64,000 nt of DNA from Nostoc sp. 106C (GTDB taxonomy: Bacteria > Cyanobacteriota > Cyanobacteriia > Cyanobacteriales > Nostocaceae), in NCBI RefSeq assembly GCF_002154725.1, contig NZ_MTAW01000038.1, positions 50,131-114,130 of the forward strand, written 5' to 3'. Shown piece by piece: positions 53,667-63,598 of this stretch. Below the pieces are notes generated by a model. The model saw nothing but the letters and a program-made list of their open reading frames with translations. It searched no databases and was not told the DNA's origin. The position numbers and the translations under genes were made by a program. The stretch's first letter is position 1. The number at the start of each line of letters is the position of its first letter.

Positions 53667-54410
53667 ATGTCAATTCCTTTACTAGAATACAAACCCAGTT
53701 CCCAAAACCAGCGTGTCCCTGGTTACGAAGTTCCTAACGAAGATACTCCCAGGACTTACCGCATCGAGGACTATGCTTTTGAAGGTGAAATCGAAGAATT
53801 AATTTGGGCGGCCTATCGCCAAGTTTTCAGCGAACACGTCATCCTCAAATTCTATCGTCAGAACTATTTAGAATCGCAGTTGAAGAATAAAGCAATTAGC
53901 GTGCGCGACTTCATCCGGGGTTTAGCTAAATCAGAGGCTTTCAAGGATTTAGTAATCAAGGCTAACTCCAACTACCGCCTCGTAGAATTAGCCCTCAAAC
54001 GGCTTTTAGGTCGTGCGCCTTACAGCAAAGACGAAGAAATTGCTTGGTCAATCAAGATTGCAACCCTTGGTTGGGATGGTTTTGTCGATGCTTTGCTAGA
54101 TTCTCAAGAGTATCAAAGTAACTTTGGTGAGAATATAGTTCCCTACCAACGACGTCGCTATAAAGATAGACCTTTTAATCTGGTGACACCCCGCTACGGC
54201 AACTACTGGCGTGACAAGCTAGAAAACGGACGTTATAAATGGGGTGATATCAATAACTTCTTGGATATGGCGAATTCCATCGCTATTAGGACAGTTACCT
54301 ATACACCAGTTAGCATCGCAAACATCAAAATTCCCGACACCACCAGAGAAACTACACCGCAAGGTATTCCCCTTTCCATAAATACCAGCGCTAATTTCCC
54401 CGTACGGTGA
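53667..54410 (+). CDS. cpcG2: phycobilisome rod-core linker CpcG (copy 2)
   Basis: 247-aa paralogue of cpcG1 with the same linker domain ([75 protein letters not shown]) and a shorter tail (from about residue 190). About 70% like its neighbours across the linker domain. Differing tails probably select different binding sites on the core. Follows cpcG1 by 65 bp. Confidence 0.93.
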   Translation: MSIPLLEYKPSSQNQRVPGYEVPNEDTPRTYRIEDYAFEGEIEELIWAAYRQVFSEHVILKFYRQNYLESQLKNKAISVRDFIRGLAKSEAFKDLVIKANSNYRLVELALKRLLGRAPYSKDEEIAWSIKIATLGWDGFVDALLDSQEYQSNFGENIVPYQRRRYKDRPFNLVTPRYGNYWRDKLENGRYKWGDINNFLDMANSIAIRTVTYTPVSIANIKIPDTTRETTPQGIPLSINTSANFPVR

Positions 54411-54524
54411 ACCGAATGCGAGACAATAAATAAAGAATGAATGAGAAGTTTGAGTTATCAAGCCTCTTTCAGTTTTCATCAGCTAGCTCTTTGTTTAATT
54501 TGTTAATAAAAGGAACAACGCAGC

Positions 54525-55292
54525 ATGGCACTGCCATTACTTCAATACAAACCAAGCAGTCAAAACCACAGAGTCAAAAGCTTTGGCGTCGCTGATCTAG
54601 ATGACGATTCACCATATATCTACCGAATCGAAGATGTCAGTTCCTACACTGATATCCAGAATATTATTTGGGCTGCTTATCGTCAGGTATTCAGCGAACA
54701 TGAGATTCTCAAATTTAATCGCCAAAAAAACTTAGAATCTCAACTGAAAAATGGCTCCTTGTCAGTAAGGGACTTCATTCGGGGTTTAGCTAAATCTGAG
54801 GCTTTCTATCGTTTAGTTGTCTCGGTTAATAACAACTACCGTCTAGTAGACATTACTCTGAAGCGCTTGTTAGGCCGTTCTGCTTATAACAAAGACGAAG
54901 AAATTGCTTGGTCAATTGTTATCGGTACTAAGGGTTTCAGCGGCTTTGTTGATGCTATCTTGGACAGCGAAGAGTACAGCCAAGCCTTTGGTGAGAATAC
55001 TGTACCCTACCAACGCAAGCGCTTAGAAGGTCGTCCCCATAACTTGGTAACTCCTCGCTACGGCGAAGACTTCCAAGAAAAAGTTGGCACCGTTCAGACC
55101 GACTGGCGTTTCACCTTGGACAAATTCTATACCCGCAAGTTCCAAGAAAAACGCTTGCCAGAAGGCGATCCACGCAAATTTGCAGATGTGGCAGCCGCAA
55201 TTGGTGCTCAAGGTAACTACGCACAAAGAGTATCTGCGTTTAACATCGATTATCTTAATGCAGTACCTTATCGTGGTGGTAGCAGACGCTAG
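54525..55292 (+). CDS. cpcG3: phycobilisome rod-core linker CpcG (copy 3)
   Basis: 255-aa third paralogue. The same domain is present ([58 protein letters not shown]), with a distinct Lys/Arg-rich tail (about 205-255, ending [10 protein letters not shown]). A two-residue extension occurs after [12 protein letters not shown] near the N-terminus. AAAAGGAAC lies before the ATG. Last gene of the operon; an 11-bp inverted repeat ends the locus. Confidence 0.93.
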   Translation: MALPLLQYKPSSQNHRVKSFGVADLDDDSPYIYRIEDVSSYTDIQNIIWAAYRQVFSEHEILKFNRQKNLESQLKNGSLSVRDFIRGLAKSEAFYRLVVSVNNNYRLVDITLKRLLGRSAYNKDEEIAWSIVIGTKGFSGFVDAILDSEEYSQAFGENTVPYQRKRLEGRPHNLVTPRYGEDFQEKVGTVQTDWRFTLDKFYTRKFQEKRLPEGDPRKFADVAAAIGAQGNYAQRVSAFNIDYLNAVPYRGGSRR

Positions 55293-55322
55293 GATTTAAA
55301 ATCCGAATCGCCTAAAATTTTA

Positions 55323-55412
55323 TACTGGGTCTAGTTTCCGCGTTGATGTGACCGCTAGTTTGCAGTTTAGCTGTTAGCTGGGTGTGATATTAAGTGGAGA
55401 TTAGACCCAGTA
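55323..55412 (+). terminator. 11-bp long-range stem at the end of the cpc operon
   Basis: TACTGGGTCTA (55323-55333) is exactly complementary to TAGACCCAGTA (55402-55412). The 68-nt interior has small AGCT hairpins, and ATTTTACTT follows. Its GGGTCT/AGACCC core is the same as that of the pecA-pecC stem. It lies between convergent cpcG3 and the KAP NTPase gene. Confidence 0.6.
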
Positions 55413-55563
55413 ATTTTACTTAGTTAAGATGGAATCATTAAAATCGTCGAACAATTCAATTGCGCGATCGCGATCAGTTTATTAACGTTAAATACAATAA
55501 ATAAGGAGTATCACAGTGCATTGGAGTAGATAGATATCAGCCTATAGTGTAGAGGTTGGTTAT

Positions 55564-57519
55564 CTAAGAATTGTTTGTACTGGAACCTAACTCTTCGTTA
55601 TTAATATCAATAACCTTTTGAATCGATTGCTTGACTTCTTCTTCCGTCAAACTTTGCCAGAAATATAATTTTTCCAGCAGTTTTGCAACATCTAGTAGAG
55701 AACTGTGCTGCATAACAGCTTGTAGCCGCTGCAATGCTATTTCTTCCAGTTCTTTCAAGTGTTCTCTACTGAGAAACCATTCTTCTGGAGAACTACAGTC
55801 TTCCATTCTATATTTACCTTGTTCCTGAATCAAAGTTGTAATTTCACTAACAATTGTAGATACAGCATTACTATTTGACATTGCATGTTTCAATGTTTCA
55901 AACCGTTCTTGTTCATTGAGCCGACGTAACAGTTGCGCGATAATACGCTCAACTCTGATCTCAGTTCCTAAATCAAATATGCCGTCAAGTTGATCTTCCG
56001 AACGTAGAAGATGATCGCCTACATCAAAAAAAGCTTGAACAATTGTGGCAATACAATTTAAAGGAATTGCTGTTTCAGTATAATCCTCAAGCTGCTCTAG
56101 AAAAGCCCTAATTTGGGTTATACCATCAGGATGTTGTTGATTAGCAAGTTCTATTAGCTTGTCCCCAAATGCTTTTGGATCGCAAGCTAAGGTAAGAACA
56201 GCTTTCATTTCTATATCTGAGAATTTACCTTCTGTTAACGTCAGACGAAAATAGTTAGCAAACGTTTCTAGGCTACATATACGCAGGTACTTACGCCATA
56301 TTGACTCATGTTTTGCATCGTAGTAAGTTTTACAATAAACAGCCTCTAATTTAGGAAAAAGACGCATTAGCAACCGTTTAATTGGTTGTTTATCCTCATC
56401 TTTTATTTGAGCTAGCCAAGAATTATGAAAATATTTTAGTTCGTCTACTGTAGGAATTGAAGAATCTTGAGTATTTATATATCCAGCAAAAAATTGAGGA
56501 TTTTTATGGATTATGTCATAAATCTCTGGACGAAAGACTCGAAGCGATTCAATCGCCACAATATCGGCTGGATTCACTTCACCTTGAACCACTGGATATG
56601 TCACGGTTAACATGTTGGTCAGACGAACAATGTCACGGGGTGTATTAATAAAATAGTCTAAACCTTGAGAGTAAATATTACTCCAGTGGGTAGTATCAAA
56701 TATCTGCTTTGGTGTATCAGCAAATATAATATTGAGTTTTTCAAAAAGCAGCCTACGAAGTAAAGTTTTGTCTGGAAGTGGTAATTTAAAAGTAGCTTGA
56801 ATAATTTTCTCAAGATAAACGTCTCCTGGTATATTCTGCGTCTCCGAAATAATTTTGTGGATAACTTCTTGATTGAAGGCTAGAACATAAACAACATTAT
56901 CAAAATTAGGAATTGCCTTCAGAAGGCGAAATAGCTGCATAATATCGTCACTATTAAGCCTGTCAATTTCATCAATAGCGACCACTATTCGCGGATGTTT
57001 ATCTTCTAGTGTTTCTTCCAGGTCTTCTTTTAATTCAGAAATATCTTTTTCCTTATTATCAAATAATTTGACTACCGCTTTACCAGCTTGAGCGTAAGGA
57101 ACAGGAATTTCAGAAACAGCTTTTACAAAATCGGCTATTCGTTTTCTAAAGCCTTGAGGGACAGCTTTCAATTGGCTCAAACTGATCTGTAATTGATTAA
57201 CAAAGCGCCTTGTAATATCTTCATCTCCAGTAAATAACCAAGGATTAAAAGGAACGATAATAGGTTGTTCGTTTTCTGGCTTGTCCTTAAGGTAGTGAAC
57301 TAAGAAATTTAACAGTGTCGATTTGCCAAATCCCCAAGGCCCATAAATTGCAATAACGAATCCTTCGGGAAAATTCATTTTGCAAATACTATCTGCTAGA
57401 TGTCTAGCAAAGGCTGCGTATCCTAAACGATCGTGTTTTGGATCTGTTAAAGGATTGTCTGCAAATTGCTCATTTATATTCTCAGTTTCGCTGCCAGAAT
57501 GACTCGTTATTTCAACCAT
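55564..57519 (-). CDS. KAP family P-loop NTPase
   Basis: 651-aa KAP-type NTPase. Walker A is GPWGFGKST (60-68), preceded by the KAP N-terminal region DRLGYAAFARHLADSI (31-46), and Walker B is RIVVAIDEIDRL (about 176-187). Downstream are NVVYVLAFNQEVI, LEKIIQATFKLPLPD and INTPRDIVRLTNML (sensor-like, helical). The C-terminal half is helical and variable. KAP proteins are membrane- or scaffold-linked NTPases; several bacterial ones belong to phage-defence or mobile cassettes, but no partner gene is found here. GGGGAAG 6 nt before ATG supports the start. Confidence 0.85.
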   Translation of the reverse strand: MVEITSHSGSETENINEQFADNPLTDPKHDRLGYAAFARHLADSICKMNFPEGFVIAIYGPWGFGKSTLLNFLVHYLKDKPENEQPIIVPFNPWLFTGDEDITRRFVNQLQISLSQLKAVPQGFRKRIADFVKAVSEIPVPYAQAGKAVVKLFDNKEKDISELKEDLEETLEDKHPRIVVAIDEIDRLNSDDIMQLFRLLKAIPNFDNVVYVLAFNQEVIHKIISETQNIPGDVYLEKIIQATFKLPLPDKTLLRRLLFEKLNIIFADTPKQIFDTTHWSNIYSQGLDYFINTPRDIVRLTNMLTVTYPVVQGEVNPADIVAIESLRVFRPEIYDIIHKNPQFFAGYINTQDSSIPTVDELKYFHNSWLAQIKDEDKQPIKRLLMRLFPKLEAVYCKTYYDAKHESIWRKYLRICSLETFANYFRLTLTEGKFSDIEMKAVLTLACDPKAFGDKLIELANQQHPDGITQIRAFLEQLEDYTETAIPLNCIATIVQAFFDVGDHLLRSEDQLDGIFDLGTEIRVERIIAQLLRRLNEQERFETLKHAMSNSNAVSTIVSEITTLIQEQGKYRMEDCSSPEEWFLSREHLKELEEIALQRLQAVMQHSSLLDVAKLLEKLYFWQSLTEEEVKQSIQKVIDINNEELGSSTNNS

Positions 57520-57567
57520 TAGACTTCCCCTCTGTAGCTATTTCGCATCATGCAGCATTAAAAAAAG

Positions 57568-57608
57568 AAATCCTTCCCTCTCAAGGAAGGAAGGATTTTG
57601 TTAGTCAT
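57568..57608 (-). terminator. Rho-independent terminator downstream of MFS gene
   Basis: AAATCCTTCC (57568-57577) and GGAAGGATTT (57589-57598) form an exact 10-bp stem with an 11-nt loop; on the minus strand it is followed by a T-rich tract (TTTCTTTTTT). It ends the MFS transcript before the KAP gene. Confidence 0.8.
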
Positions 57609-57763
57609 ACCAATTGAGGAAAAATTTTTGTGTCAGATACTACAGCTGCCCTATGAAGGGTTTTTCTTCATGGGATGACCATGATGAAGAAAGGAAATAG
57701 AAATTATGAGTTAGTCAAGAAACTCTTTGTTTCTACCCTCTGCCTTTTTCCCGCCAACCTAAA

Positions 57764-59233
57764 TTAAGCTGCCATTTTCTCTGTTGAAACTAACTCTGCT
57801 TTGGGCTTAAAGGGCAGAATTTTTTCCATCAAATGAGCAATAGGCTTGCTGCGTGGTTCTCGCACAAATATTAAGGGCAACAGCGCCATTAATCGCAAAG
57901 CAGCAGACAGGGCAAATAGCCCAGGTAAGCCACCAATAATATCCAGTTGGGCTAAGAAACCACCAGCCGCCGAACCTAAACCACCACTAACACCAGTAAC
58001 AGCAGCAGCGATCGCAAAATACTGAGAAGGACGATCCAGTGGAGCCATTTCCATCTGAATATTACTGTTACACAAATCGATTGCTGCTCCAAAACCACCA
58101 GATACGATGTGGATGAGGGGTAGCCATATCCATACAGAGATTGAGTCAGCCCCAGCGCCTAGCCAGAATAATGGTGTGACTGCTATTAAAACGCCCACTA
58201 ACAATAGCAGTGGACGATTTCCTACCCTATCAGCCAACTTACCCCAGAGTACCAGCATGACTAAGTTTGCCCCAGCAATCAAACTGGCGTAAATCGTGAC
58301 TGTAGTCAGTTCTAAACTCAAATTTTCCAGCATGTAAAGGTTAAAAAACGGGGCGCTGAGGTTCATGGCGAATGTCCACACGCCAACATAGAGCAGAAAC
58401 TTCAAGAAGTTGATGTCGTTCAGGATGCTGAATGTCTTTGATTGAAAACTGCCAGGATTTTCCTCATGTTGAGACGAAGCTTTGCCAGAGCGATAAACTT
58501 GCGGATTTACATCCACCATCCAAAACTGACAAGCCAAACTGATTAGTCCGATGATTACCCCGAAGAACAAAATTACGCCGTAACCTTGGATTCCACCACC
58601 AGGCCAGGCCGAAATAACATATCCAAGGACCGGCACAGAAAAGAGATTAGCCAAGCTAGCGGCACTATTACGCAAGCCAAAATAACGCCCTCGCAAAGAA
58701 GGAGGAACCAAAGCAGCCATCCAGCTAAACCAGGCACAACCGCCTAAGGCTCCTAGAATATTAGTAACTAGAATTATTCCCAGCGTCCAAGTTACTAACT
58801 GGTGAGATTTGGTGTCAGAATAGCAGAACCAGGCAATACCTCCTACTAAAATCAACCACAGCAGTCTGGAAGGACCAAAAATTGCCAGAGTATACCAATG
58901 GCGGCTGGAAGTGCGATCCGCTAGATAGGCTCCTAGTGGTTGTAAGAAATTCACCAGTAGAGGAATTGAAGATAGTAAGCCAATTTCTACTGGGGTAGCA
59001 CCCAGCTGGAGTAAGAAGTTAACCAGCAATACACCACCAGTAATGTTAGAAAAAATCGTGGCAAACACTCCATCAATAGTGGATGCCTTTAAGCTAATGC
59101 GAGTAGCTTGCTTAGAGATTTTCGGCGGCGAGTCTGTCTTAATTATTGGTGCTGATGCTGGCAGGGGCTTGATTACTTCTATAGGAGGCGAGTATTCTAG
59201 TAGTTCTTCAGCAGAGGGAGATACAGTCTTCAC
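57764..59233 (-). CDS. MFS transporter
   Basis: 489-aa major facilitator protein with about 12 hydrophobic segments, preceded by a 45-residue cytosolic N-terminus rich in Pro/Lys/Ser. Helix 1 starts near 48 (TIDGVFATIFSNITGGVLLVNFLLQLG), and loop 2-3 has the DRTSSRHWY pattern related to the MFS motif A. A central cytosolic loop lies around residues 240-270 (YRSGKASSQHEENPG). The substrate is not readable. GTG start at 59233; its terminator at 57568-57598 separates it from the KAP gene. Occurs alone. Confidence 0.85.
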   Translation of the reverse strand: MKTVSPSAEELLEYSPPIEVIKPLPASAPIIKTDSPPKISKQATRISLKASTIDGVFATIFSNITGGVLLVNFLLQLGATPVEIGLLSSIPLLVNFLQPLGAYLADRTSSRHWYTLAIFGPSRLLWLILVGGIAWFCYSDTKSHQLVTWTLGIILVTNILGALGGCAWFSWMAALVPPSLRGRYFGLRNSAASLANLFSVPVLGYVISAWPGGGIQGYGVILFFGVIIGLISLACQFWMVDVNPQVYRSGKASSQHEENPGSFQSKTFSILNDINFLKFLLYVGVWTFAMNLSAPFFNLYMLENLSLELTTVTIYASLIAGANLVMLVLWGKLADRVGNRPLLLLVGVLIAVTPLFWLGAGADSISVWIWLPLIHIVSGGFGAAIDLCNSNIQMEMAPLDRPSQYFAIAAAVTGVSGGLGSAAGGFLAQLDIIGGLPGLFALSAALRLMALLPLIFVREPRSKPIAHLMEKILPFKPKAELVSTEKMAA

Positions 59234-59674
59234 TAGAGGAAAATCTTATTAGTTATGGGAGTTAGATAAGTAGGACTAACCCACCTGCGTCGGTGGTTAT
59301 AAACTGACAATAAGCTGCTAATTAACGCTAAGTAACAGCCAAAAGAATGATAGATTTTTCAATCTATCGAAACAAAACTTTAAATACAATTTTATACCTA
59401 AAGACTCTTCACAAAATACTGGCAAAGAGTAGGTCTTGGATAAGGCAAAAAAATTACCTAAGGAAGGTTTTAAGTCATTTTCCCAGCAATTTCGAGTAGA
59501 AGTTTGCTGCCTGTTATCCCACTACCTGAGTATTCTCTATTTTGATAATATTACAAATTATCAAGAATATTATAATTCTGTTTAAACTTTTCTCTGCTCC
59601 AAAACTGAAGCCAAATAAAGCTCTAGGGCATGAAATAGACTTGCACTTTCTTCGCTTTTGTATTTTGTCTTGTT
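59234..59674. other. intergenic region, no recognised feature
   Basis: 441 bp between two minus-strand genes (the MFS promoter lies here). AT-rich; no hairpin, repeat or small gene recognised. Confidence 0.4.
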
Positions 59675-61519
59675 TTATTTGATGCTATCGCAAACGTGTC
59701 GATCGCTCTCCCTAATTTCTGTGCTAGTTTGCAGGTAGTCCCGCAGCAAATGACATCCATAGGCTAGCGGTTCTACTTCAGAAATCTGTTCTGACTGCCG
59801 CTGAGACGTTTCTAGTTGAGCGATCGCTTGTGGATTCGATACAGCTTGTTGAAGTACTCTATCTACCTCAAGTTCTAGGTTAGCATCAACTGCCTCTAAT
59901 TTTTGGAGCGATCGCTTAGCCCGAATTGAATCAATCAACGCCTGAAGCGGTTGATTAGCTGCGAAATGTCCCTGAGATGATGAAATCAGTGCTTCAATTT
60001 CACCTACTCTTGCTTGATGAAGATTTATAGATGCTTGACGATATTGCGAGAGGGTTGATAGCCATAACCACAAGAAGATGAGGAACTTAATAGTCATCCC
60101 GGTAGTTAAAAAGGCGAGGATACGATTGGCTCTTCGCTGCTGTATAATACGCTTTTGCTCTATTGCTAATCGTGCTTCTACTTCTTTGGCTCGTGCGGCT
60201 TCCAGTGTTTTCTCAACTTCCTGGCGATCCAATTCTTGACTTGCTGCTAAAAATTGATAGTCTAAATCGCTCAATCGCTTATCCTGTGACCATTGTTGAG
60301 CATCTTTAAGAGCCTGTCCCCGCAGCAGTCGAGATTCGTCGGTTCTTGCAGAGGCCATCCAAGCATCAAATGCTTGGGAATATGGACGGAGGTTCTTTAG
60401 TTGTTGCTTAACCCAAGCCAGGTTAAAAATAGTTCGATAAATGGGATTGGTAATTTTCAAATAACCTTGATGCTTAACAACCAACCCACTCAGTAATAAC
60501 TCAATTTGTTCGCGACCATCATCTGTATGGATATCAGTATATTGTAGAAGTTGCTGATAAGTACTCAACAATCGCCCTGTTAGTTGCTCATTCCACAACA
60601 GGCGATCGCGGATGGTACGCAAATGCTCTGGTTCGTCTTGTAATTCCCAGTTATTTATAATCAGGGATTTTACGAAATTTTCTACCCAAAATGCTTCTGT
60701 CCCAGGAGGAATAACAATTATTCCTTCTTTGTCTGGATGCATCTGGCTCATTTTTAACATTACATTACACAGTTTTTGTGTAAGAAACGGTTGTCCACCT
60801 GTCCAGGCGAGGATTTCTTTTAAAACAATCTGAGGACGCTCTACTCTTTCTTGAAATCCTCCTATCAATGGCGTAGCCTCATCTAGCTTAAATCCTTCTA
60901 GTTCAATTGCTTTTCCAATATTAAAGGGCGTTTTTGTTGGTTCTTGAATTAAATAAGATGGAGTAGCAACTCCAAAAATAGCAAAGGTAATACGGTTATA
61001 CTCTGGATTAATAGCTCTTTGGTTATAACAAAATCTAATTAGTGAAAAAAAGTCATCAACTGAAAACTTTAGATTCAGGATACTATCGACTTCATCTATA
61101 AAAATGAATATTCTTTGGTCGGGAAAGTGAATCAGCAATAATTCTTCAATAAATAGTTTTAACTTTTGCACAAAAGAAATATCTGCTTTTTCATTCCACC
61201 AAGATTTTAAGTTAATTTTTCCTATTAAATTAAATTCTGTCCATAAATCGCCAACAATTCCCTTATACCATTGCAGTGGAGTAATACTCTCACTCCCCAT
61301 AATACTTAAATCGATTGATTTGCATTGAAAGCCTTCTTGTTGCAAACGATATTTCGTTTGTACTAATAAAGAAGACTTTCCCATCTGCCGAGAGCTAAGG
61401 ATGTAGCAAAACTCTCCTTGCTTCAGTGCTTCATACAACTGCACATCAGCTCTTCTTTTGACATAGCTTGGTGCATCAACGGCTAAACTTCCACCAATTT
61501 GATATCTGTAATTGGTCAT
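59675..61519 (-). CDS. AAA-like domain membrane protein
   Basis: 614-aa protein. Residues 1-330 form the AAA-like (AAA_35-type) NTPase common in filamentous cyanobacteria: RYQIGGSLAVDAPSYVKR, Walker A SSRQMGKSSLL (42-52), Walker B IFIFIDEVDSIL (about 137-148), TGGQPFLTQKLC. It is followed by a charged coiled-coil segment (about 395-460), one membrane helix (about 468-492) and a C-terminal helical tail. Homologues often carry WD40 or TPR repeats after the membrane helix; here only a short tail of 120 residues is present, ending in a few Cys/His. Function unknown; likely a signalling or scaffold STAND-like ATPase. AGAGG lies before ATG 61519. Confidence 0.85.
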   Translation of the reverse strand: MTNYRYQIGGSLAVDAPSYVKRRADVQLYEALKQGEFCYILSSRQMGKSSLLVQTKYRLQQEGFQCKSIDLSIMGSESITPLQWYKGIVGDLWTEFNLIGKINLKSWWNEKADISFVQKLKLFIEELLLIHFPDQRIFIFIDEVDSILNLKFSVDDFFSLIRFCYNQRAINPEYNRITFAIFGVATPSYLIQEPTKTPFNIGKAIELEGFKLDEATPLIGGFQERVERPQIVLKEILAWTGGQPFLTQKLCNVMLKMSQMHPDKEGIIVIPPGTEAFWVENFVKSLIINNWELQDEPEHLRTIRDRLLWNEQLTGRLLSTYQQLLQYTDIHTDDGREQIELLLSGLVVKHQGYLKITNPIYRTIFNLAWVKQQLKNLRPYSQAFDAWMASARTDESRLLRGQALKDAQQWSQDKRLSDLDYQFLAASQELDRQEVEKTLEAARAKEVEARLAIEQKRIIQQRRANRILAFLTTGMTIKFLIFLWLWLSTLSQYRQASINLHQARVGEIEALISSSQGHFAANQPLQALIDSIRAKRSLQKLEAVDANLELEVDRVLQQAVSNPQAIAQLETSQRQSEQISEVEPLAYGCHLLRDYLQTSTEIRESDRHVCDSIK

Positions 61520-61807
61520 TTTGCCTCTTTGCCAAGTAATGACATTTTTAGGATACTAGTAGTAAGTTATCTGATAAATATAATTTAAATTTAATTATTT
61601 AAGTGTAGCTATCTATTGATTTTTTTATTGTTAGATTTGTTTCTAGACAGTTTCTAATGTTCTTTGCGAATTCGTAACTATACCAGATAATAGTGGAATT
61701 CCAAATATAAAATCGGCTTTTAGGTAAAATTTTAAATTTTAGGTGAGGTATCACCAGTAAATATTACACCAACTGCTCCCCTGCCAGTAATCAGCCACTA
61801 AATTTTA
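61520..61807. other. divergent intergenic region
   Basis: 288 bp, AT-rich, between the AAA-like gene and the TpsB-like gene; no repeats or hairpins seen. Confidence 0.4.
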
Positions 61808-63598
61808 ATGTCCCTATTGTCACGAACGAGCATGATCGACAAATCCCTTGAGAAGCAAACAGTATTTTGGTTACAACTGAGTATATTTTTCTTGCTTGGC
61901 AGCATAAGTTCTCAAGCAGCAAAGGCCCAGACTATTAATAATGTACAGCTACTTTCCCAACCACTGCCGCCGCCCCAAGATGTACAACCACCTGCGCCCT
62001 CCCCAGCCCCCGCACCTATACAGCCACAGCCATTACCCCCACCAGAAGAGCTACTGCCGTCGCCTAGCCCCAATCCCACACCTGAGCAGCCCCTCCCAGA
62101 CAAGTTGCCAGAAACTATTATTGTGGATAGATTTGAAGTTGTTGGCAGCACAGTATTCAGCCAGGAAGAGTTAGCCCAAGCCACTGCGGAATTTACCAAA
62201 AGGCCTATATCTTTAGCTGAGATATTTCAAGCTCGGTCTAAAATCACCGATTTATATGTCAAGAAAGGTTATATTACGTCTGGTGCTTATATTCCACCCC
62301 AAACTATCAAGTCTGGCGTAGTTAGAATTCAGGTTGTTGAAGGCAAATTAGAAGAAATTCAGGTAACTGGAACTCAACGATTAAATCCTAATTATGTACG
62401 CAGTCGCCTAGCGATCGCCACTGCCGCTCCTCTCAATCGGGAGCGTTTGCTAGAAGCACTGCAATTACTGCAACTCAATCCTTTGATTAAAAACCTGTCT
62501 GCTGAACTATCTGCCGGTTCTCGTCCCGGTGTCAGCGTATTACAAGTTGAGGTAAAAGAGGCAAAAACTTTTAGTTCGCAAATAGTTCTTGATAATGGGC
62601 GATCGCCTAGTGTTGGCAGTTTCCGCCGTCGATTACAACTCAATCAAGCCAACTTACTAGGATTAGGAGATGGCTTAAATTTCGCTTACACTAATACTGA
62701 CGGTAGCAATGCCTTTGATGTTGGCTATACGTTACCATTAAATCCCCGTAACGGCACACTTTCCTTTAACTTTGGCACCACATCCAGCAATGTCATTGAA
62801 GAACCTTTTAATATTCTAGATATTCAATCCTCTTCTCGTTACTACGAAATTACATACCGCCAGCCAATCATCCAAACTCCTACCCAAGAATTTGCTTTGG
62901 GCTTGACTGCTTCTCGTCGGGAAAGCGAAGCTAGTTATATTGAAGGGGATCGGATACCTTTTCCCTCATTGGGAGCAGATGAACAAGGACGCACACGAAT
63001 CTCTGCACTGCGATTTTTTCAGGAATGGACAAATCGTAACAGCCGTGAAGTTATTGCCTTGCGCTCCCAATTTAATTTAGGTATAGATGCGTTAGATGCA
63101 ACTATTAATCAAGATGCTCCCGATAGTCGCTTTTTTTCATGGCAAGGTCAAGCACAGTGGGCAAGATTGTTGGCTCCGGAGACATTGCTGTTAATTCGGG
63201 CAAATACTCAACTAGCATCAGGAGCACTGCTACCTTTAGAACAGTTGGGCTTAGGTGGGATTGATAGTGTTCGGGGCTACAGACAAGATTACTTGTTAAC
63301 GGATAATGGCGCTTTTGCGTCGGCAGAAGTGCAAGTACCAATTCTGCGCTTACCTCAAATAGATAGCATTTTACAGGTCATACCATTTGTTGACTTCGGC
63401 GTAGCTTGGAATAATTCTAATCGAGACAACCCAGATCCTAACACTCTAGCATCCGTTGGTTTGGGCTTACGCTGGACACAAGGCGATCGCTTCACTGCGC
63501 GTCTTGATTGGGGTATTCCTTTAGTACCTGTGGAATCCAGGGATAACACCTGGCAAGAGAACGGGCTGTATTTTTCTTTAATCTATAATCCATTTTAA
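61808..63598 (+). CDS. ShlB/FhaC-type secretion porin (TpsB, Omp85 superfamily)
   Basis: 596-aa outer-membrane beta-barrel protein. A long signal peptide (hydrophobic core about 19-34, ending SSQAAKAQ) is followed by a Pro-rich stretch (about 48-95), a POTRA_2 domain (about 102-180: IIVDRFEVVGSTVFSQEELA, VEGKLEEIQVTGTQRL), a second POTRA-like half and the ShlB barrel domain (about 250-596), with VRGYRQDYLLTDNGAFASAEV (the conserved VRGY/F lid-lock motif) and ending in an aromatic residue (IYNPF). Two-partner systems export a large TpsA protein; no TpsA is seen near. ATG 61808 or 61832 are both possible starts. Confidence 0.9.
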   Translation: MSLLSRTSMIDKSLEKQTVFWLQLSIFFLLGSISSQAAKAQTINNVQLLSQPLPPPQDVQPPAPSPAPAPIQPQPLPPPEELLPSPSPNPTPEQPLPDKLPETIIVDRFEVVGSTVFSQEELAQATAEFTKRPISLAEIFQARSKITDLYVKKGYITSGAYIPPQTIKSGVVRIQVVEGKLEEIQVTGTQRLNPNYVRSRLAIATAAPLNRERLLEALQLLQLNPLIKNLSAELSAGSRPGVSVLQVEVKEAKTFSSQIVLDNGRSPSVGSFRRRLQLNQANLLGLGDGLNFAYTNTDGSNAFDVGYTLPLNPRNGTLSFNFGTTSSNVIEEPFNILDIQSSSRYYEITYRQPIIQTPTQEFALGLTASRRESEASYIEGDRIPFPSLGADEQGRTRISALRFFQEWTNRNSREVIALRSQFNLGIDALDATINQDAPDSRFFSWQGQAQWARLLAPETLLLIRANTQLASGALLPLEQLGLGGIDSVRGYRQDYLLTDNGAFASAEVQVPILRLPQIDSILQVIPFVDFGVAWNNSNRDNPDPNTLASVGLGLRWTQGDRFTARLDWGIPLVPVESRDNTWQENGLYFSLIYNPF

